In this document: positions 55,243 through 64,000 of the stretch, piece after piece | Numbering within the stretch: the stretch's first letter is position 1 | Layout: every line of letters begins with the position of its first letter | From: Lewinellaceae bacterium | GTDB lineage: Bacteria; Bacteroidota; Bacteroidia; Chitinophagales; Saprospiraceae | Direction of reading: 5' to 3' | DNA: 64,000 nt | Assembly: GCA_020636315.1 (NCBI GenBank) | Contig: JACJYA010000002.1 | Location: forward strand, 496,001 to 560,000 | Notes under the pieces: model-generated | What the model saw: only the letters and a program-made list of their open reading frames with translations | Database searches by the model: none | What the model was told of the DNA's origin: nothing | Made by a program: the position numbers and the translations under genes

Positions 55243-57189
55243 TTACTCTGCCCAGCCATCCGTCCGGAAAGGCGATGCCGGCAGGCCTTCCTGGTTGTAC
55301 AGGTTGGCGCTTTCGGGATTATCCGCCCATGCGTACCGCACCGCCACCGGATGGGGCACCTGATCGCTCCATACAACAACTTTACCGCTCCCCTCGATCC
55401 TGGCTTCCGCCCAGACAAATTTACCATCAGCGCCGGCAATGGCAAAGGAATGCAGCTCTTCTCCTCCCGTTGCCATCAGGCCGCTGCCGGTATTCCCAAA
55501 GGAGAGGTTGGCCGTGTTGTCAACGATCTCCATGGACTGAAACAGCGGGCCGGAATAAACTACATTTTCCTCTCCGTAAGCCACATGCCGTGCCGCCAGG
55601 GCCAGCCTTTTGCCGACATCTTTTTTATTCAAGGGGTGAATGTCATTCCACTCTCCGATATCAATCGTCACCGCCATTCCCGTATTGGGGAGGGAAAGCG
55701 TTTTCAACTGAGCCTCCCTGAGCATTGCCCAGTCGCTGGGCCCCGGTTGGGCATGAGGTTCCATAAAATTGGCCAGTTGAACGAAGAGGAAGGGAAAATC
55801 GCCCTGCCCCCATTTGTCTCTCCAGTTCCTGATCATGGCAGGAAAGAGTTGTCTGTATTCTTCCGGCCTCCCCGCATTGGATTCGCCCTGGTACCAGATC
55901 ACTCCTTTAATGCGGTAATTCAAAAGGGGAGCAATCATCGCGTTGAACAGGCCGAGCGGTTTCCAGCGAATGAATGTCTGGCTCTCCAGCGGTTCCATCT
56001 TCGCTCCCGGTTTGTATTTCCAGGTTCCTTCCAGGTTTATGGTATCGCCTGCGGTAATCAGTTCGTAGGGTTTGTCCGGCACAAAGCCTCCCCTGCCCTG
56101 GTGGCTGACGACCCGGACGGCGATCTCATTCTTTCCTTGTTTCAGCACGCCGGCTGGCACGGTGTATCGCCTCGGAGGATACTGGTAGGTAACTGCACCT
56201 GCAAAGGCCCCATTGATGAAGGCCGAATCGGCATCTGCTATCCTCCCCAGCAGCAGCCGGGCCGGCTGGCCTGCCGCCGAAGCCGGCGCCTGGAATTCCC
56301 TCCTGAACCAGAACACTCCGTTTACCGGCCCGTCCTCAGCTTCCGGCCAGTATCCCGGAATATCCATTTCCCGCCAATCGACAGTGTTGAGGCCGGGTTG
56401 GTTCCAGGGGCGACCAGGTTTCTCGTAACCCGCATCGAGGCGCTTCAATTCCGCGTACCATTTTCCTATGCGGGCCTTGTCACCAGCCTCTATATTGGCG
56501 ATCAGTTCATCGTCTTTAAACCGCTGGGCCTCTTCATAATGGACGGGAAACTGCTTCAGGGCTTCTTCGCTCATCCATGCCTCCGCCGGGGAGCCTCCCA
56601 GGCTGGAGTTGATCAACCCGATCGGCACCTGGTATTTTTCGTACAACTCGAGCGCATAGAAATAGGCTACTGCCGAGAACTTCAGTATGCTTTTCGGATC
56701 AGGGGATATCCATGTTCCACCGTCTAAATCCTGGTGAGGAGCCTTGAAATCATAGGTTTTGGGCACTTCAAAATACCGGATGTAGGGGTTGCCAGCATTC
56801 GCGATCTCCTTTTCGTAAAGCGGCCGCGCTCTTTCCATATTCAGCTCCATATTGGATTGCCCGGAGCATACCCACACATCTCCCACGAGGATGTCCAGAA
56901 TGGTAATGGTATTGCTCCCGGATACCTTCATCGTGTAAGGGCCGCCACTTCTCATAGGGGGAAGCACCACTTCCCACTCCCCCGGCTCTTTTGTCTGAAC
57001 CGTATAAACTGAATCCATAAAAGCCACTGCCACCTGCTCGCCGGCATCGGCCCACCCCCATATTTTCACCTCCGCATCCCTTTGCAGCACCATTCCGTCG
57101 CTAACCAGCCGGGGCAGGGATACTGCACCAAAAACGGAGGTGCTCATTGCAAGGGCCAACAGAGATACAATACCAATCTTTAAACGCAT
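55243..57189 (-). CDS. SGNH-type carbohydrate O-acetylesterase (sialate-O-acetylesterase family)
   Basis: The 648-residue exported enzyme has a signal peptide (cut near VFGA, about 22). The SGNH nucleophile is S112 in CSGQSNMEL, WYQGESNAG is the later family block, and DIHPLNKKD has the Asp-x-His pair. A GH2-like sugar-binding insert (FWFRREFQAP...INGAFAGAVTY...KNEIAVRV) sits at about 290-385. Acetyl removal from xylan is inferred from the GH10 and GH30 neighbours; the family name does not fix the substrate. It is first of a two-gene minus-strand operon that starts at the operator region 57190-57362. Confidence 0.88.
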   Translation of the reverse strand: MRLKIGIVSLLALAMSTSVFGAVSLPRLVSDGMVLQRDAEVKIWGWADAGEQVAVAFMDSVYTVQTKEPGEWEVVLPPMRSGGPYTMKVSGSNTITILDILVGDVWVCSGQSNMELNMERARPLYEKEIANAGNPYIRYFEVPKTYDFKAPHQDLDGGTWISPDPKSILKFSAVAYFYALELYEKYQVPIGLINSSLGGSPAEAWMSEEALKQFPVHYEEAQRFKDDELIANIEAGDKARIGKWYAELKRLDAGYEKPGRPWNQPGLNTVDWREMDIPGYWPEAEDGPVNGVFWFRREFQAPASAAGQPARLLLGRIADADSAFINGAFAGAVTYQYPPRRYTVPAGVLKQGKNEIAVRVVSHQGRGGFVPDKPYELITAGDTINLEGTWKYKPGAKMEPLESQTFIRWKPLGLFNAMIAPLLNYRIKGVIWYQGESNAGRPEEYRQLFPAMIRNWRDKWGQGDFPFLFVQLANFMEPHAQPGPSDWAMLREAQLKTLSLPNTGMAVTIDIGEWNDIHPLNKKDVGKRLALAARHVAYGEENVVYSGPLFQSMEIVDNTANLSFGNTGSGLMATGGEELHSFAIAGADGKFVWAEARIEGSGKVVVWSDQVPHPVAVRYAWADNPESANLYNQEGLPASPFRTDGWAE

Positions 57190-57265
57190 GATTTTCTGAA
57201 TTACTGATCTTTTTGAAAGGTGCGTTACTTTTTTCCATTTCAGGGCTGAAAAAAAGCCGTCAGGT

Positions 57266-57277
57266 GCAATCGATTGC
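57266..57277. promoter_or_regulatory. Perfect 12-bp palindromic operator in the divergent xylan promoter region
   Basis: GCAATCGATTGC stands 77 bases from the esterase start (minus) and 86 bases from the GH30 start (plus), so one site may control both directions. It is the longest perfect palindrome among the four sites. Confidence 0.65.
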
Positions 57278-57362
57278 GAAATATATGATATTTTAGCGAA
57301 TTGACGCTCAGATCCGGAGCAGTGATTTTTTAATCACTTCTAAAAACCTCAACTCTCTCAAT

Positions 57363-58670
57363 ATGTCAAAACCAGGCTTACACCTCAAACATTTCGGTTT
57401 CTTCCTTGCTTTTTTCCTTTTCATCGGCTGCGGTAAAGAGGATGCCCCTCCTACCCCGCCTGAACCGGACCCTCTCCAAATATCGGTGGATACAGACATC
57501 ACTTATCAGACAATCGCCGGGTTTGGAGGTGCAAACCGAATGTGGGGCACGCGGTTTCTGAAGCCCGCGGAAGCCCAAACCGCCTTCGGCCTCGGTGAGG
57601 ATGGCCTGGGGCTCAGCCTTTTCAGGGTCCGAATAGCCTCCGATGAGGCAGAATGGCCCCTGATCCTGGAATCCGTTCAGGCGGCCCAAAGCCACGGAGT
57701 AAAGATCCTGGCGTCTCCCTGGTCTCCCCCGGCGGAACTGAAGAGCAACAACAGTGACGTGGGCGGGAACCTGCCGGAGGAGAATTTCGAAGGATTCAAA
57801 GGCCATCTCAATTCATTCATCAGTTATATGGCGGCAAACGGCGTTGACATTTACGCAATATCCATTCAAAACGAACCGGATATAAGTGTCTCTTATGAGT
57901 CCTGTGACTGGACTTCCTCCAGAATGGCCAATTTTATCAAAACGTATGGCCCTCTGATCGAAGGGGCTAAAATTGCCGCCCCGGAGTCCTTCAATTTCAG
58001 CCAGTCTTTTACCAACACTTTGCTTTTTGATGCCGAAACCGCTGAAAATTTCGATATCGTGGCCGGCCACATCTACGGAGGCGGCCTGGCTCCTTTCCCA
58101 CTTGCCGAACAAAAGGGCAAGGAGGTATGGATGACGGAATACCTGCTCAACCTGAATGTGGGGCAGTCGGGCGCTCCGGCCTGGGCCACCTACGACGAAG
58201 AGACAAAATGGGCGGAAACCCTCACGATGCTCAACACCGTCCACCAGGCCATGTCCAACAACTGGAACGCCTATATATGGTGGTATCTCCGGCGCTACTA
58301 TTCATTCCTGGGAGACGGCGAACAGGGAACTACGAATGGGGAGATCCTCAAACGAGGATATGCCTTTTCTCAATTCTCAAAGTATGTGCGGCCCGGGTTC
58401 GTGAGAGTAGAAACGGGCATCAACCGGAGCAGCGATTTACAGGTAACGGCCTACGATGGAAGTGATCAGGTCGTGGTTGTGGTGATCAATCCGGAAGCCA
58501 CTGCTGTGAACAAACTCAATGTAAAAGCCCCTTCCGTATCCTCGGCTGCCGCTTATGTTACCAGCCTCGACAAAAACAGGGAGCCGGCAACAGTTGAACT
58601 GGCCGGCGATACAACGGCCGTACTGGACATTTTGCCCGAAAGCGTCACGACTATAGTGATCGGGAAATAA
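57363..58670 (+). CDS. GH30 xylanase (GH30_8-like), lipoprotein
   Basis: The 435-residue lipoprotein (signal to FLFIGC) is a GH30 enzyme: IAGFGGANRMW near the start, acid/base E171 in SIQNEPD, nucleophile E259 in WMTEYL, and a C-terminal side beta-domain. QNEPD, ASPWSPPAELKSN and the compact size fit the glucuronoxylanase branch rather than the glucosylceramidase branch at 20672. It should cut xylan, perhaps near glucuronic-acid side groups; whether the Arg that reads that acid is present could not be confirmed. Confidence 0.87.
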   Translation: MSKPGLHLKHFGFFLAFFLFIGCGKEDAPPTPPEPDPLQISVDTDITYQTIAGFGGANRMWGTRFLKPAEAQTAFGLGEDGLGLSLFRVRIASDEAEWPLILESVQAAQSHGVKILASPWSPPAELKSNNSDVGGNLPEENFEGFKGHLNSFISYMAANGVDIYAISIQNEPDISVSYESCDWTSSRMANFIKTYGPLIEGAKIAAPESFNFSQSFTNTLLFDAETAENFDIVAGHIYGGGLAPFPLAEQKGKEVWMTEYLLNLNVGQSGAPAWATYDEETKWAETLTMLNTVHQAMSNNWNAYIWWYLRRYYSFLGDGEQGTTNGEILKRGYAFSQFSKYVRPGFVRVETGINRSSDLQVTAYDGSDQVVVVVINPEATAVNKLNVKAPSVSSAAAYVTSLDKNREPATVELAGDTTAVLDILPESVTTIVIGK

Positions 58671-58706
58671 AAAACCCAAAAAACAATTATTATTTGCCAA
58701 AAGCAA

Positions 58707-58717
58707 CAATCGATTGC
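58707..58717. promoter_or_regulatory. LacI-like operator before susC, distal site
   Basis: CAATCGATTGC lies 139 bases before the SusC start and 76 bases from a second copy. Two copies on one promoter would allow DNA looping by a tetrameric repressor. Confidence 0.6.
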
Positions 58718-58782
58718 ACTAAATTTCCGCTTTTAGCACTCAAAAAAAAATTATTCTCTCAATTTTTACATTCAAAAATACA

Positions 58783-58793
58783 CAATCGATTGC
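58783..58793. promoter_or_regulatory. LacI-like operator before susC, proximal site
   Basis: CAATCGATTGC lies 63 bases before the SusC start, in AT-rich DNA that probably holds the promoter. Confidence 0.6.
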
Positions 58794-58855
58794 ATAAATT
58801 TTTACCTTTACTACTAGAACAATTATTATTAACACCAACCTAATAACTACCTAAA

Positions 58856-61800
58856 ATGGAGAATGGGTTTATACGATCTTCAGGGCTACCCATCCGACAA
58901 AAGCTGCGGATAGGGGTGACAGGATTGGCATTATTCCTGTGCCAGATGCTGTTTGCACAAAATATTACGATTAGTGGCACGGTATCTTCCGAGGGGGAAC
59001 CCCTGATCGGGGCTTCCGTCCTGATACAGGGTACAACGAACGGTACGGTCACTGATATTGACGGTTCTTACTCGCTGTCAGCTCCCGCTGATGCAACACT
59101 TGTCATCAGTTATACAGGCTATAATACCAGGGAAGTTGCCATCGATGGACAAACCTCGCTCGATGTGGAACTGACTCCCGGCCTGGTCCTCGATGAGGTT
59201 GTAGTAGTGGGATACGGCACCATGGAACGAAGCAATGTAACGGGGTCGATCGTTACGGTCGATGTTGACGAACTTGAAAAAGTACCGGTTCCAAACGTTG
59301 TGGAAGGGCTCAGGGGGCAGGTTCCGGGCCTCAGGGTTTCAAGGACCAACGGGCAACCCGGTTCCGGCATTACCTTCAGGATAAGGGGCACCAATTCTCT
59401 GGGCGCCGCCGCCGGTGATATTGATGCCAACAACTCACCGATCATAGTAGTGGATGGTGTACCTCTGGCAGATGAAGGAAACCTGGCAGAGCTGAACCCC
59501 GACGATATTGCGTCAATAAACATACTGAAAGATGCAGCTGCGGCATCGATTTATGGGTCCTCCGGCGCAAACGGAGCCGTATTGATCACGACCAAGAACG
59601 GCAGAGCAGGCAAAAGCCAGATCACGGTTAATGCGTCAACCGGCTTTGTTGACCTGGCCAATCGCATCGATATGATGAATGGCGAGCAATATGTTCAGTA
59701 CCTCATCGATTCAGACATTGCCGGCGGAAACACCGATCCAAGCGTAAATGGATTTCTGGATCCCGTGGAATTGAAAAATTACATAGCGGGAAAAGATGTA
59801 AACTGGCAGGACGTATTGCTGAGAACAGGGCGGCAAAACAGGGTAGGCCTTTCCGCTTCCGGCGGAAATGAAAAATTACGCTATTATGTCAATGGCGACT
59901 ACTACTTTGAAGATGGAATAGTCACACGCTCGAACTACGAAAGATATTCCGTACGGTTTAATGGGGATTTTAGTGCTACAGACTGGCTCGAAATCGGAAT
60001 GAGGGTGCAATTATCCAAGAGCTTTGCGGATGAAACGGCCAATGCGATCACAGAATTTAATATTAATGATGGTTTTGCTCCGTTCATTCCCATCAGCAAT
60101 AATACGCCGCTCGGCGATGTCTATAATGCAGATGGCACGCCGACTAAATTTGTCAAGAACGACCAATTCCAGATAAACCCCCTGCATCGATATAATGAAT
60201 CTTTGCTGGATAGGTTCGTCACCCGGTCCTATGTTAATCCATATATCAACATCAAGATCCTTGACGGCCTCAAATATACGTTGAATACCTACGCTGAAGA
60301 CCGGGAAGTTTTTTATGGCAGGTTCTGGTCAACCAATTATGCGGATGGAACTCCAAGTGAGGCCCAGATAACTGAAGACAAAGGTATAACCTACCTGATG
60401 GACAACATTTTGAATTACGATAAACGATTCGGTGTTCACGGAATTAATGCAACCGCCGTTTATGGTTTTCAAACTTTTGATAGCAGACGGTCCGATACCC
60501 AGGCTGAGAATATTCCTACCGACTTGTTGAATTATAATGCCATCGGATATGCCCTTAGTGAAGACACTCAGTACGATTGGTATAGGGATGACTGGGGCAA
60601 GGTTTACTATGTGGGAAGACTGGGGTATTCTTACGATGACCGGTACAGCCTGACCTTGACGATGAGAAGAGACGGCTCCTCCAAATTCGGCCCCAATAAC
60701 CGGTGGGGCACTTTCCCCTCCGCTTCCCTGGCCTGGAATGTCCACAATGAAGCTTTCATGGGCGACAACCTCTTCAATTTCCTGAAGGCCAGGCTAAGCT
60801 ACGGTGTGATGGGTAATGACAGGTTCCAAACCTATTTCTACCGGGCAGGAACCAACAATGTTCAACTCATCCTTGGAAACGAGACATTCAATGGCTTTGG
60901 CCTGGCAAACGAGGCATCAAACCCGAACCTGAAATGGGAAACAAGTGAACAACTCAATTTTGGTGTCGATTTCGGATTGTGGGCAAACAGGATCAGTGGT
61001 AGTGTCGATGTTTACAAAACAAACACGAGTGACCTGCTTCTTTTTGAAACGATTATTGGAGTAGTGAACAATGGCTATACCCGATTTGCATCCAATGTAG
61101 GAGAAACCGAAAGTAAGGGAATAGATATTGGCTTAAGGGCCAGGGCTTATGAAGCCAGAGATTTTTCCTGGGACATAAACGCTAACTGGGCCATGGACAG
61201 GAATAAAATTGTCCGGCTCAGCCAGACCAGTACTGATGCAAATGGCAACCCTATAGATAACCCGGCTAACGGGTGGTTCATAGGCGAGGACATCAGGGAG
61301 ATATACAATTACGATGTTATAGGGATCTGGCAAACGAATGAAGCGGATGAAGCCGCCAGCTGGGGAGCCGCTCCGGGCGACCCCAAGATCAATGATATCA
61401 ACGGCGATGGTGTAATTACCAGCGATGACCGGACCTTCCTGGGTAATCCGACCCCAAGTTGGTATGGAGGATTGAATAATACCTTCAGCTACAAGGGGCT
61501 CGAATTATCCGTATTGTTTGAAGTTGTCCAGGGTGTAACCCGGGTCAATAATTATATCGGAGCTTATTCCGGCCGGAACAACCAGGTAGCGATCGATTAC
61601 TGGACGCCGGATAACCCCTCTAACCGGTGGCCGAGAGTCGGGGCGGGCAACGCCCTGTCCGGTGGCCTGTTCTCGGATGCACTGAAGATCCAGGATGCCT
61701 CTTTCGTATCGCTGAGGAATGTTTCTTTAGGGTACAGGCTGCCGGCCAGCATTATGGATAGGCTGCCGGTTAGCGAAGCTTCTTTTTATGTGAGAGGAAA

Positions 61801-61909
61801 CAACCTCAAGTACTGGACGAATTACGAATACGCTTTTTCACCTGAATCATCAATCGGGTCCTATCCGGTGACCAGGGTATGGCTGTTCGGCACCAAAATT
61901 GTCTTTTAA
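58856..61909 (+). CDS. susC: SusC-type TonB-linked outer-membrane transporter
   Basis: The 1017-residue protein has an export signal (cut near LFAQ, about 35), a CarboxypepD_reg-like domain (ISGTVSSEGEPLIGASVLIQG), and the SusC signature LDEVVVVGYGTMERSNVTGS. The plug follows (VPVPNVVEGLRGQVPGLRV, DIASINILKDAAAASIYGSSGANGAVLITTK) and then a 22-strand-type barrel ending in TRVWLFGTKIVF with terminal Phe. It imports oligosaccharides together with SusD, encoded 21 bases downstream. The neighbours point to xylan pieces. Confidence 0.96.
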   Translation: MENGFIRSSGLPIRQKLRIGVTGLALFLCQMLFAQNITISGTVSSEGEPLIGASVLIQGTTNGTVTDIDGSYSLSAPADATLVISYTGYNTREVAIDGQTSLDVELTPGLVLDEVVVVGYGTMERSNVTGSIVTVDVDELEKVPVPNVVEGLRGQVPGLRVSRTNGQPGSGITFRIRGTNSLGAAAGDIDANNSPIIVVDGVPLADEGNLAELNPDDIASINILKDAAAASIYGSSGANGAVLITTKNGRAGKSQITVNASTGFVDLANRIDMMNGEQYVQYLIDSDIAGGNTDPSVNGFLDPVELKNYIAGKDVNWQDVLLRTGRQNRVGLSASGGNEKLRYYVNGDYYFEDGIVTRSNYERYSVRFNGDFSATDWLEIGMRVQLSKSFADETANAITEFNINDGFAPFIPISNNTPLGDVYNADGTPTKFVKNDQFQINPLHRYNESLLDRFVTRSYVNPYINIKILDGLKYTLNTYAEDREVFYGRFWSTNYADGTPSEAQITEDKGITYLMDNILNYDKRFGVHGINATAVYGFQTFDSRRSDTQAENIPTDLLNYNAIGYALSEDTQYDWYRDDWGKVYYVGRLGYSYDDRYSLTLTMRRDGSSKFGPNNRWGTFPSASLAWNVHNEAFMGDNLFNFLKARLSYGVMGNDRFQTYFYRAGTNNVQLILGNETFNGFGLANEASNPNLKWETSEQLNFGVDFGLWANRISGSVDVYKTNTSDLLLFETIIGVVNNGYTRFASNVGETESKGIDIGLRARAYEARDFSWDINANWAMDRNKIVRLSQTSTDANGNPIDNPANGWFIGEDIREIYNYDVIGIWQTNEADEAASWGAAPGDPKINDINGDGVITSDDRTFLGNPTPSWYGGLNNTFSYKGLELSVLFEVVQGVTRVNNYIGAYSGRNNQVAIDYWTPDNPSNRWPRVGAGNALSGGLFSDALKIQDASFVSLRNVSLGYRLPASIMDRLPVSEASFYVRGNNLKYWTNYEYAFSPESSIGSYPVTRVWLFGTKIVF

Positions 61910-61930
61910 CCAAGCATAAAAACCTGAAAA

Positions 61931-63514
61931 ATGAGATATAGTAAAGCTTACATAATAATTGCCTTGCTGTTAACAGCAGTAAGCTGCAACGATTCCATCC
62001 TGGACCGGGAAGAGAAAGATGTCGTTCCGGCAACGCAAGTACTGAACACGCTGGATGGAATTGAAGCTATTTTATTCCAGGTCTATACATCCGGGAGGTC
62101 CGTTCATCAAAACCCGGACATCTCACTGTACAAACAATGTGGCACGGACCTGGCGAGGTCAGGCACAAACATGGCCGATGTACCGGAAACCGGAATGAGA
62201 GGTATGATGACTTACAGCAGCGGCCTGGCTGCTACCAGTGACCTGATCACTGATATCTGGGATGCTTATTATGCTGCCATTGCACGATGTAACCTGGTTA
62301 TCCAGGCATCGGAAAACTTTATCATCAATGACCCTTCCGATGAGATAAAACTCACCCAGTTCAGGGGTGAGGCGCTGGTCATGAGAGCAGTCATGTACCT
62401 GGAATTGGTAAGAAGGTTCGAGAATATACCCATTGCCGAACCACTGCCGGAAGGAGAACCGCCGAGAACAGAGGCGCCTTTGGCTAAATCATCAGATATT
62501 TACGCCCTCATTATCTCGGATGCTACGGAAGCCGCCGGCTTGTTGCCAACCAGGGCGGAAACCGGTACGGTCGGCAAACCTTCAAAAGGCCTGGCCAATA
62601 TGATCTTAGCCGAGGCCTACCTGGATTTGGGCGACTATACGAATGCAGCAGCGGCAGCGGAAGCGGTCATTAGTGATGCGTCCTATTCGCTTCAACCCCT
62701 GGATGTCGTGTTCAGCCTGGAAGGAGGCAAAGAAGGGAACGAGAACAATGCTGAATTGATTTTCTCCTGGGTGTTCGACCCTGCCGTTGTTGATCAGTCT
62801 CAATATACCTCCGTCCATTACACGCCACTATATGACAGGTTGCCGGGTGTTGCCCGTACTATGGAACAGGGAGGCCGCCCATGGAGCAGATTTTCTCCAA
62901 CCGACTATTACTGGTCGCTCTTCGACGAAGAGGATGGCCGGCTTCCGGCCTGGCATAAACTGAATTGGTATTTTGATGACCTGAGCGAAGACGGAATTCC
63001 GGCCGGTTTCAATCCGATACTGGGAGAGCCGGTTTCACAGGAATATCTGGAAGCCTGGTGCTCCAATGAGCGGGAATGCAGATATCTAGAGCCGACAACT
63101 ACCAAGTACTGGGAAGATGGCACCTATGGCAGGACTACCGCAGAGGGAGAAGGGTATAGAAACATAATTCTGTACAGATATGCACAGGCATTCTTACTGG
63201 CCGCAGAGGCCTATGTCCAATCCGGACAGGGCGACAAGGCTGCAGAAAAGCTGAATGCGCTGAGAGAACGCGCTTATGGAAATTCGGACCACAATTTCGC
63301 AACCGTGGACATGGAAACCCTTATTGAAGAACAGGCCAGAGAACTGGGGCATGAAGGCCACCGGTGGGATTTCCTCAAAAGGCTGGGGTTGCTGCAGGAA
63401 AGGGCAACGATGTATAACATAGACGCGGTAAACATGAAGCCTTACAATGTGAGATGGCCCATTCCTCAAACATTTATTGATTTGGCTGGCGTGCAGCAGA
63501 ATCAAGGTTATTAG
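61931..63514 (+). CDS. susD: SusD-type surface glycan-binding lipoprotein
   Basis: The 527-residue lipoprotein (signal to LLTAVSC) has SusD features: a TPR-like helical N-terminal half (RCNLVIQASENF, FRGEALVMRAVMYLELVRRFENIPI) and the C-terminal RagB/SusD block (AEKLNALRERAYG, ARELGHEGHRWDFLKRLG). It forms the lid on SusC. It ends 165 bases before the SusE-like gene, with a nested hairpin in between. Confidence 0.95.
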   Translation: MRYSKAYIIIALLLTAVSCNDSILDREEKDVVPATQVLNTLDGIEAILFQVYTSGRSVHQNPDISLYKQCGTDLARSGTNMADVPETGMRGMMTYSSGLAATSDLITDIWDAYYAAIARCNLVIQASENFIINDPSDEIKLTQFRGEALVMRAVMYLELVRRFENIPIAEPLPEGEPPRTEAPLAKSSDIYALIISDATEAAGLLPTRAETGTVGKPSKGLANMILAEAYLDLGDYTNAAAAAEAVISDASYSLQPLDVVFSLEGGKEGNENNAELIFSWVFDPAVVDQSQYTSVHYTPLYDRLPGVARTMEQGGRPWSRFSPTDYYWSLFDEEDGRLPAWHKLNWYFDDLSEDGIPAGFNPILGEPVSQEYLEAWCSNERECRYLEPTTTKYWEDGTYGRTTAEGEGYRNIILYRYAQAFLLAAEAYVQSGQGDKAAEKLNALRERAYGNSDHNFATVDMETLIEEQARELGHEGHRWDFLKRLGLLQERATMYNIDAVNMKPYNVRWPIPQTFIDLAGVQQNQGY

Positions 63515-63544
63515 TGAAAAAGTAACTATTTACCATGCCGGCTA

Positions 63545-63638
63545 AAAATGCCTGATTTTGCCCCGGCCCTAAAGGAAGATCAGGCATTTTCAGCCTTTGC
63601 TGCCTTTAGGGTTGGGGCGAACAAAGGCTGAAAATGCC
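63545..63638 (+). promoter_or_regulatory. Nested, mutually exclusive hairpins between susD and the SusE-like gene
   Basis: AAAATGCCTGAT (63545) pairs with ATCAGGCATTTT (to 63590). GGCATTTTCAGCCTTTG (from 63584) pairs exactly with CAAAGGCTGAAAATGCC (to 63638). The two stems share the GGCATTTT strand and so exclude each other. A third pairing is possible between GCCCCGGCCCTAAAGG and CCTTTAGGGTTGGGGC. This could set how much transcript reaches the SusE-like gene. Confidence 0.6.
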
Positions 63639-63678
63639 GGTTCGAAATTGGCCTAAATAGCTAAAAAAATGAACAATT

Positions 63679-64000
63679 ATGAAAAATAGGTATATAATTT
63701 CTTTCACGCTTATCCTTTTCATTGGGGCCCTGGCCATAACGGGGTGCAACAAAGACGATGAAATAGGGCCAACCGTGACCATTGCGAGCTTAAGCCCGGA
63801 CCCCGTATTTCAGGGAGACCCGGTAACCATTTCCGGAGATAATCTGAATACGGTCCAGCACGTCTTTTTCAATCAACAGGAAGCGGATTTTACCTTAAAT
63901 GGGAGTTCACTTGAGGTTACCACCCCATTAAATGCCGACGTAGGGCCTAATGTGGTTACCCTCGCCATGAAAAACAACTATCGGGTCACGGGTAGTATAA
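63679..64000 (+). CDS. SusE/F-like lipoprotein with IPT/TIG domain, N-terminal part only
   Basis: The frame from ATG 63679 runs 107 codons to the window edge. The product has a lipoprotein signal (LFIGALAITGC) and then an IPT/TIG-like domain (IASLSPDPVFQGDPVTISGDNLNTVQHVFF). Such proteins follow SusD in many loci and hold glycans at the surface. The upstream ATG at 63669 runs into a stop after six codons, so 63679 decides the start. Confidence 0.85.
   Translation, partial: MKNRYIISFTLILFIGALAITGCNKDDEIGPTVTIASLSPDPVFQGDPVTISGDNLNTVQHVFFNQQEADFTLNGSSLEVTTPLNADVGPNVVTLAMKNNYRVTGSI

Overview
The window looks like a chromosome segment from a Bacteroidota bacterium, most likely of the Saprospiria type. 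The evidence is a SusC/SusD pair with the start of a SusE-like lipoprotein, a PorV/PorQ-like protein, a C-terminal region of the type IX secretion sorting type, a beta-propeller/Y_Y_Y/LuxR-type regulator, the MurF-Alr fusion seen in this phylum, and frequent TTG/GTG starts without strong Shine-Dalgarno sites. This assignment is inferred from gene content; no rRNA or tRNA gene was seen.

Layout. (1) 1-4.7 kb: a cut-off secreted protein, the murF-alr fusion and purD, all on the minus strand, with a 242-bp MITE-like element between murF-alr and purD. (2) 4.8-28.6 kb: a probable beta-1,3-glucan (laminarin-type) locus. A membrane-spanning LuxR-type regulator is divergent from twelve plus-strand genes: a glycosidase joined to a probable outer-membrane beta-barrel, a multi-module surface lipoprotein, GH16, a frameshifted GH17 lipoprotein, a GH149/GH161-like phosphorylase, GH30, a GPH symporter, a small membrane protein, a symporter-GH17 fusion and two cytoplasmic GH17 enzymes. 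(3) 28.7-37.3 kb: mostly housekeeping and conserved unknown genes (GNAT, DUF4230, DUF3108, flippase-like protein, ruvC, HIT, greA). (4) 36.3-45.4 kb: a TonB receptor / giant secreted protein / PorV-like trio. (5) 46.2-53.2 kb: an SDR protein, a GH10 xylanase and a 1600-residue exonuclease-RecQ-UvrD fusion helicase. (6) 53.4-64 kb: a xylan locus with a sorted GH10 xylanase, an SGNH acetylesterase, a GH30 xylanase, SusC, SusD and a truncated SusE-like lipoprotein.

How the genes may work together. In the glucan locus, the predicted lipoprotein enzymes (GH16, GH17, GH30) would cut branched beta-1,3/1,6-glucan outside the cytoplasm. The modular lipoprotein would hold it, and the barrel of the first gene may replace SusC as the outer-membrane pore, since this locus has no SusC/D pair. 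The GPH symporters would carry oligosaccharides inward, where a GH17 domain attached to one symporter, two soluble GH17 enzymes and the phosphorylase would finish them. The xylan genes share a palindromic LacI-like operator (core CAATCGATTG) at four places, which ties the distant GH10 gene at 47.1 kb to the main cluster.

The intergenic DNA is rich in small non-coding repeats: a MITE with 17-bp inverted ends, an ~87-bp repeat in three copies, foldback elements ending in TTTAGAGTATGTT, and a hairpin family with compensatory base changes.
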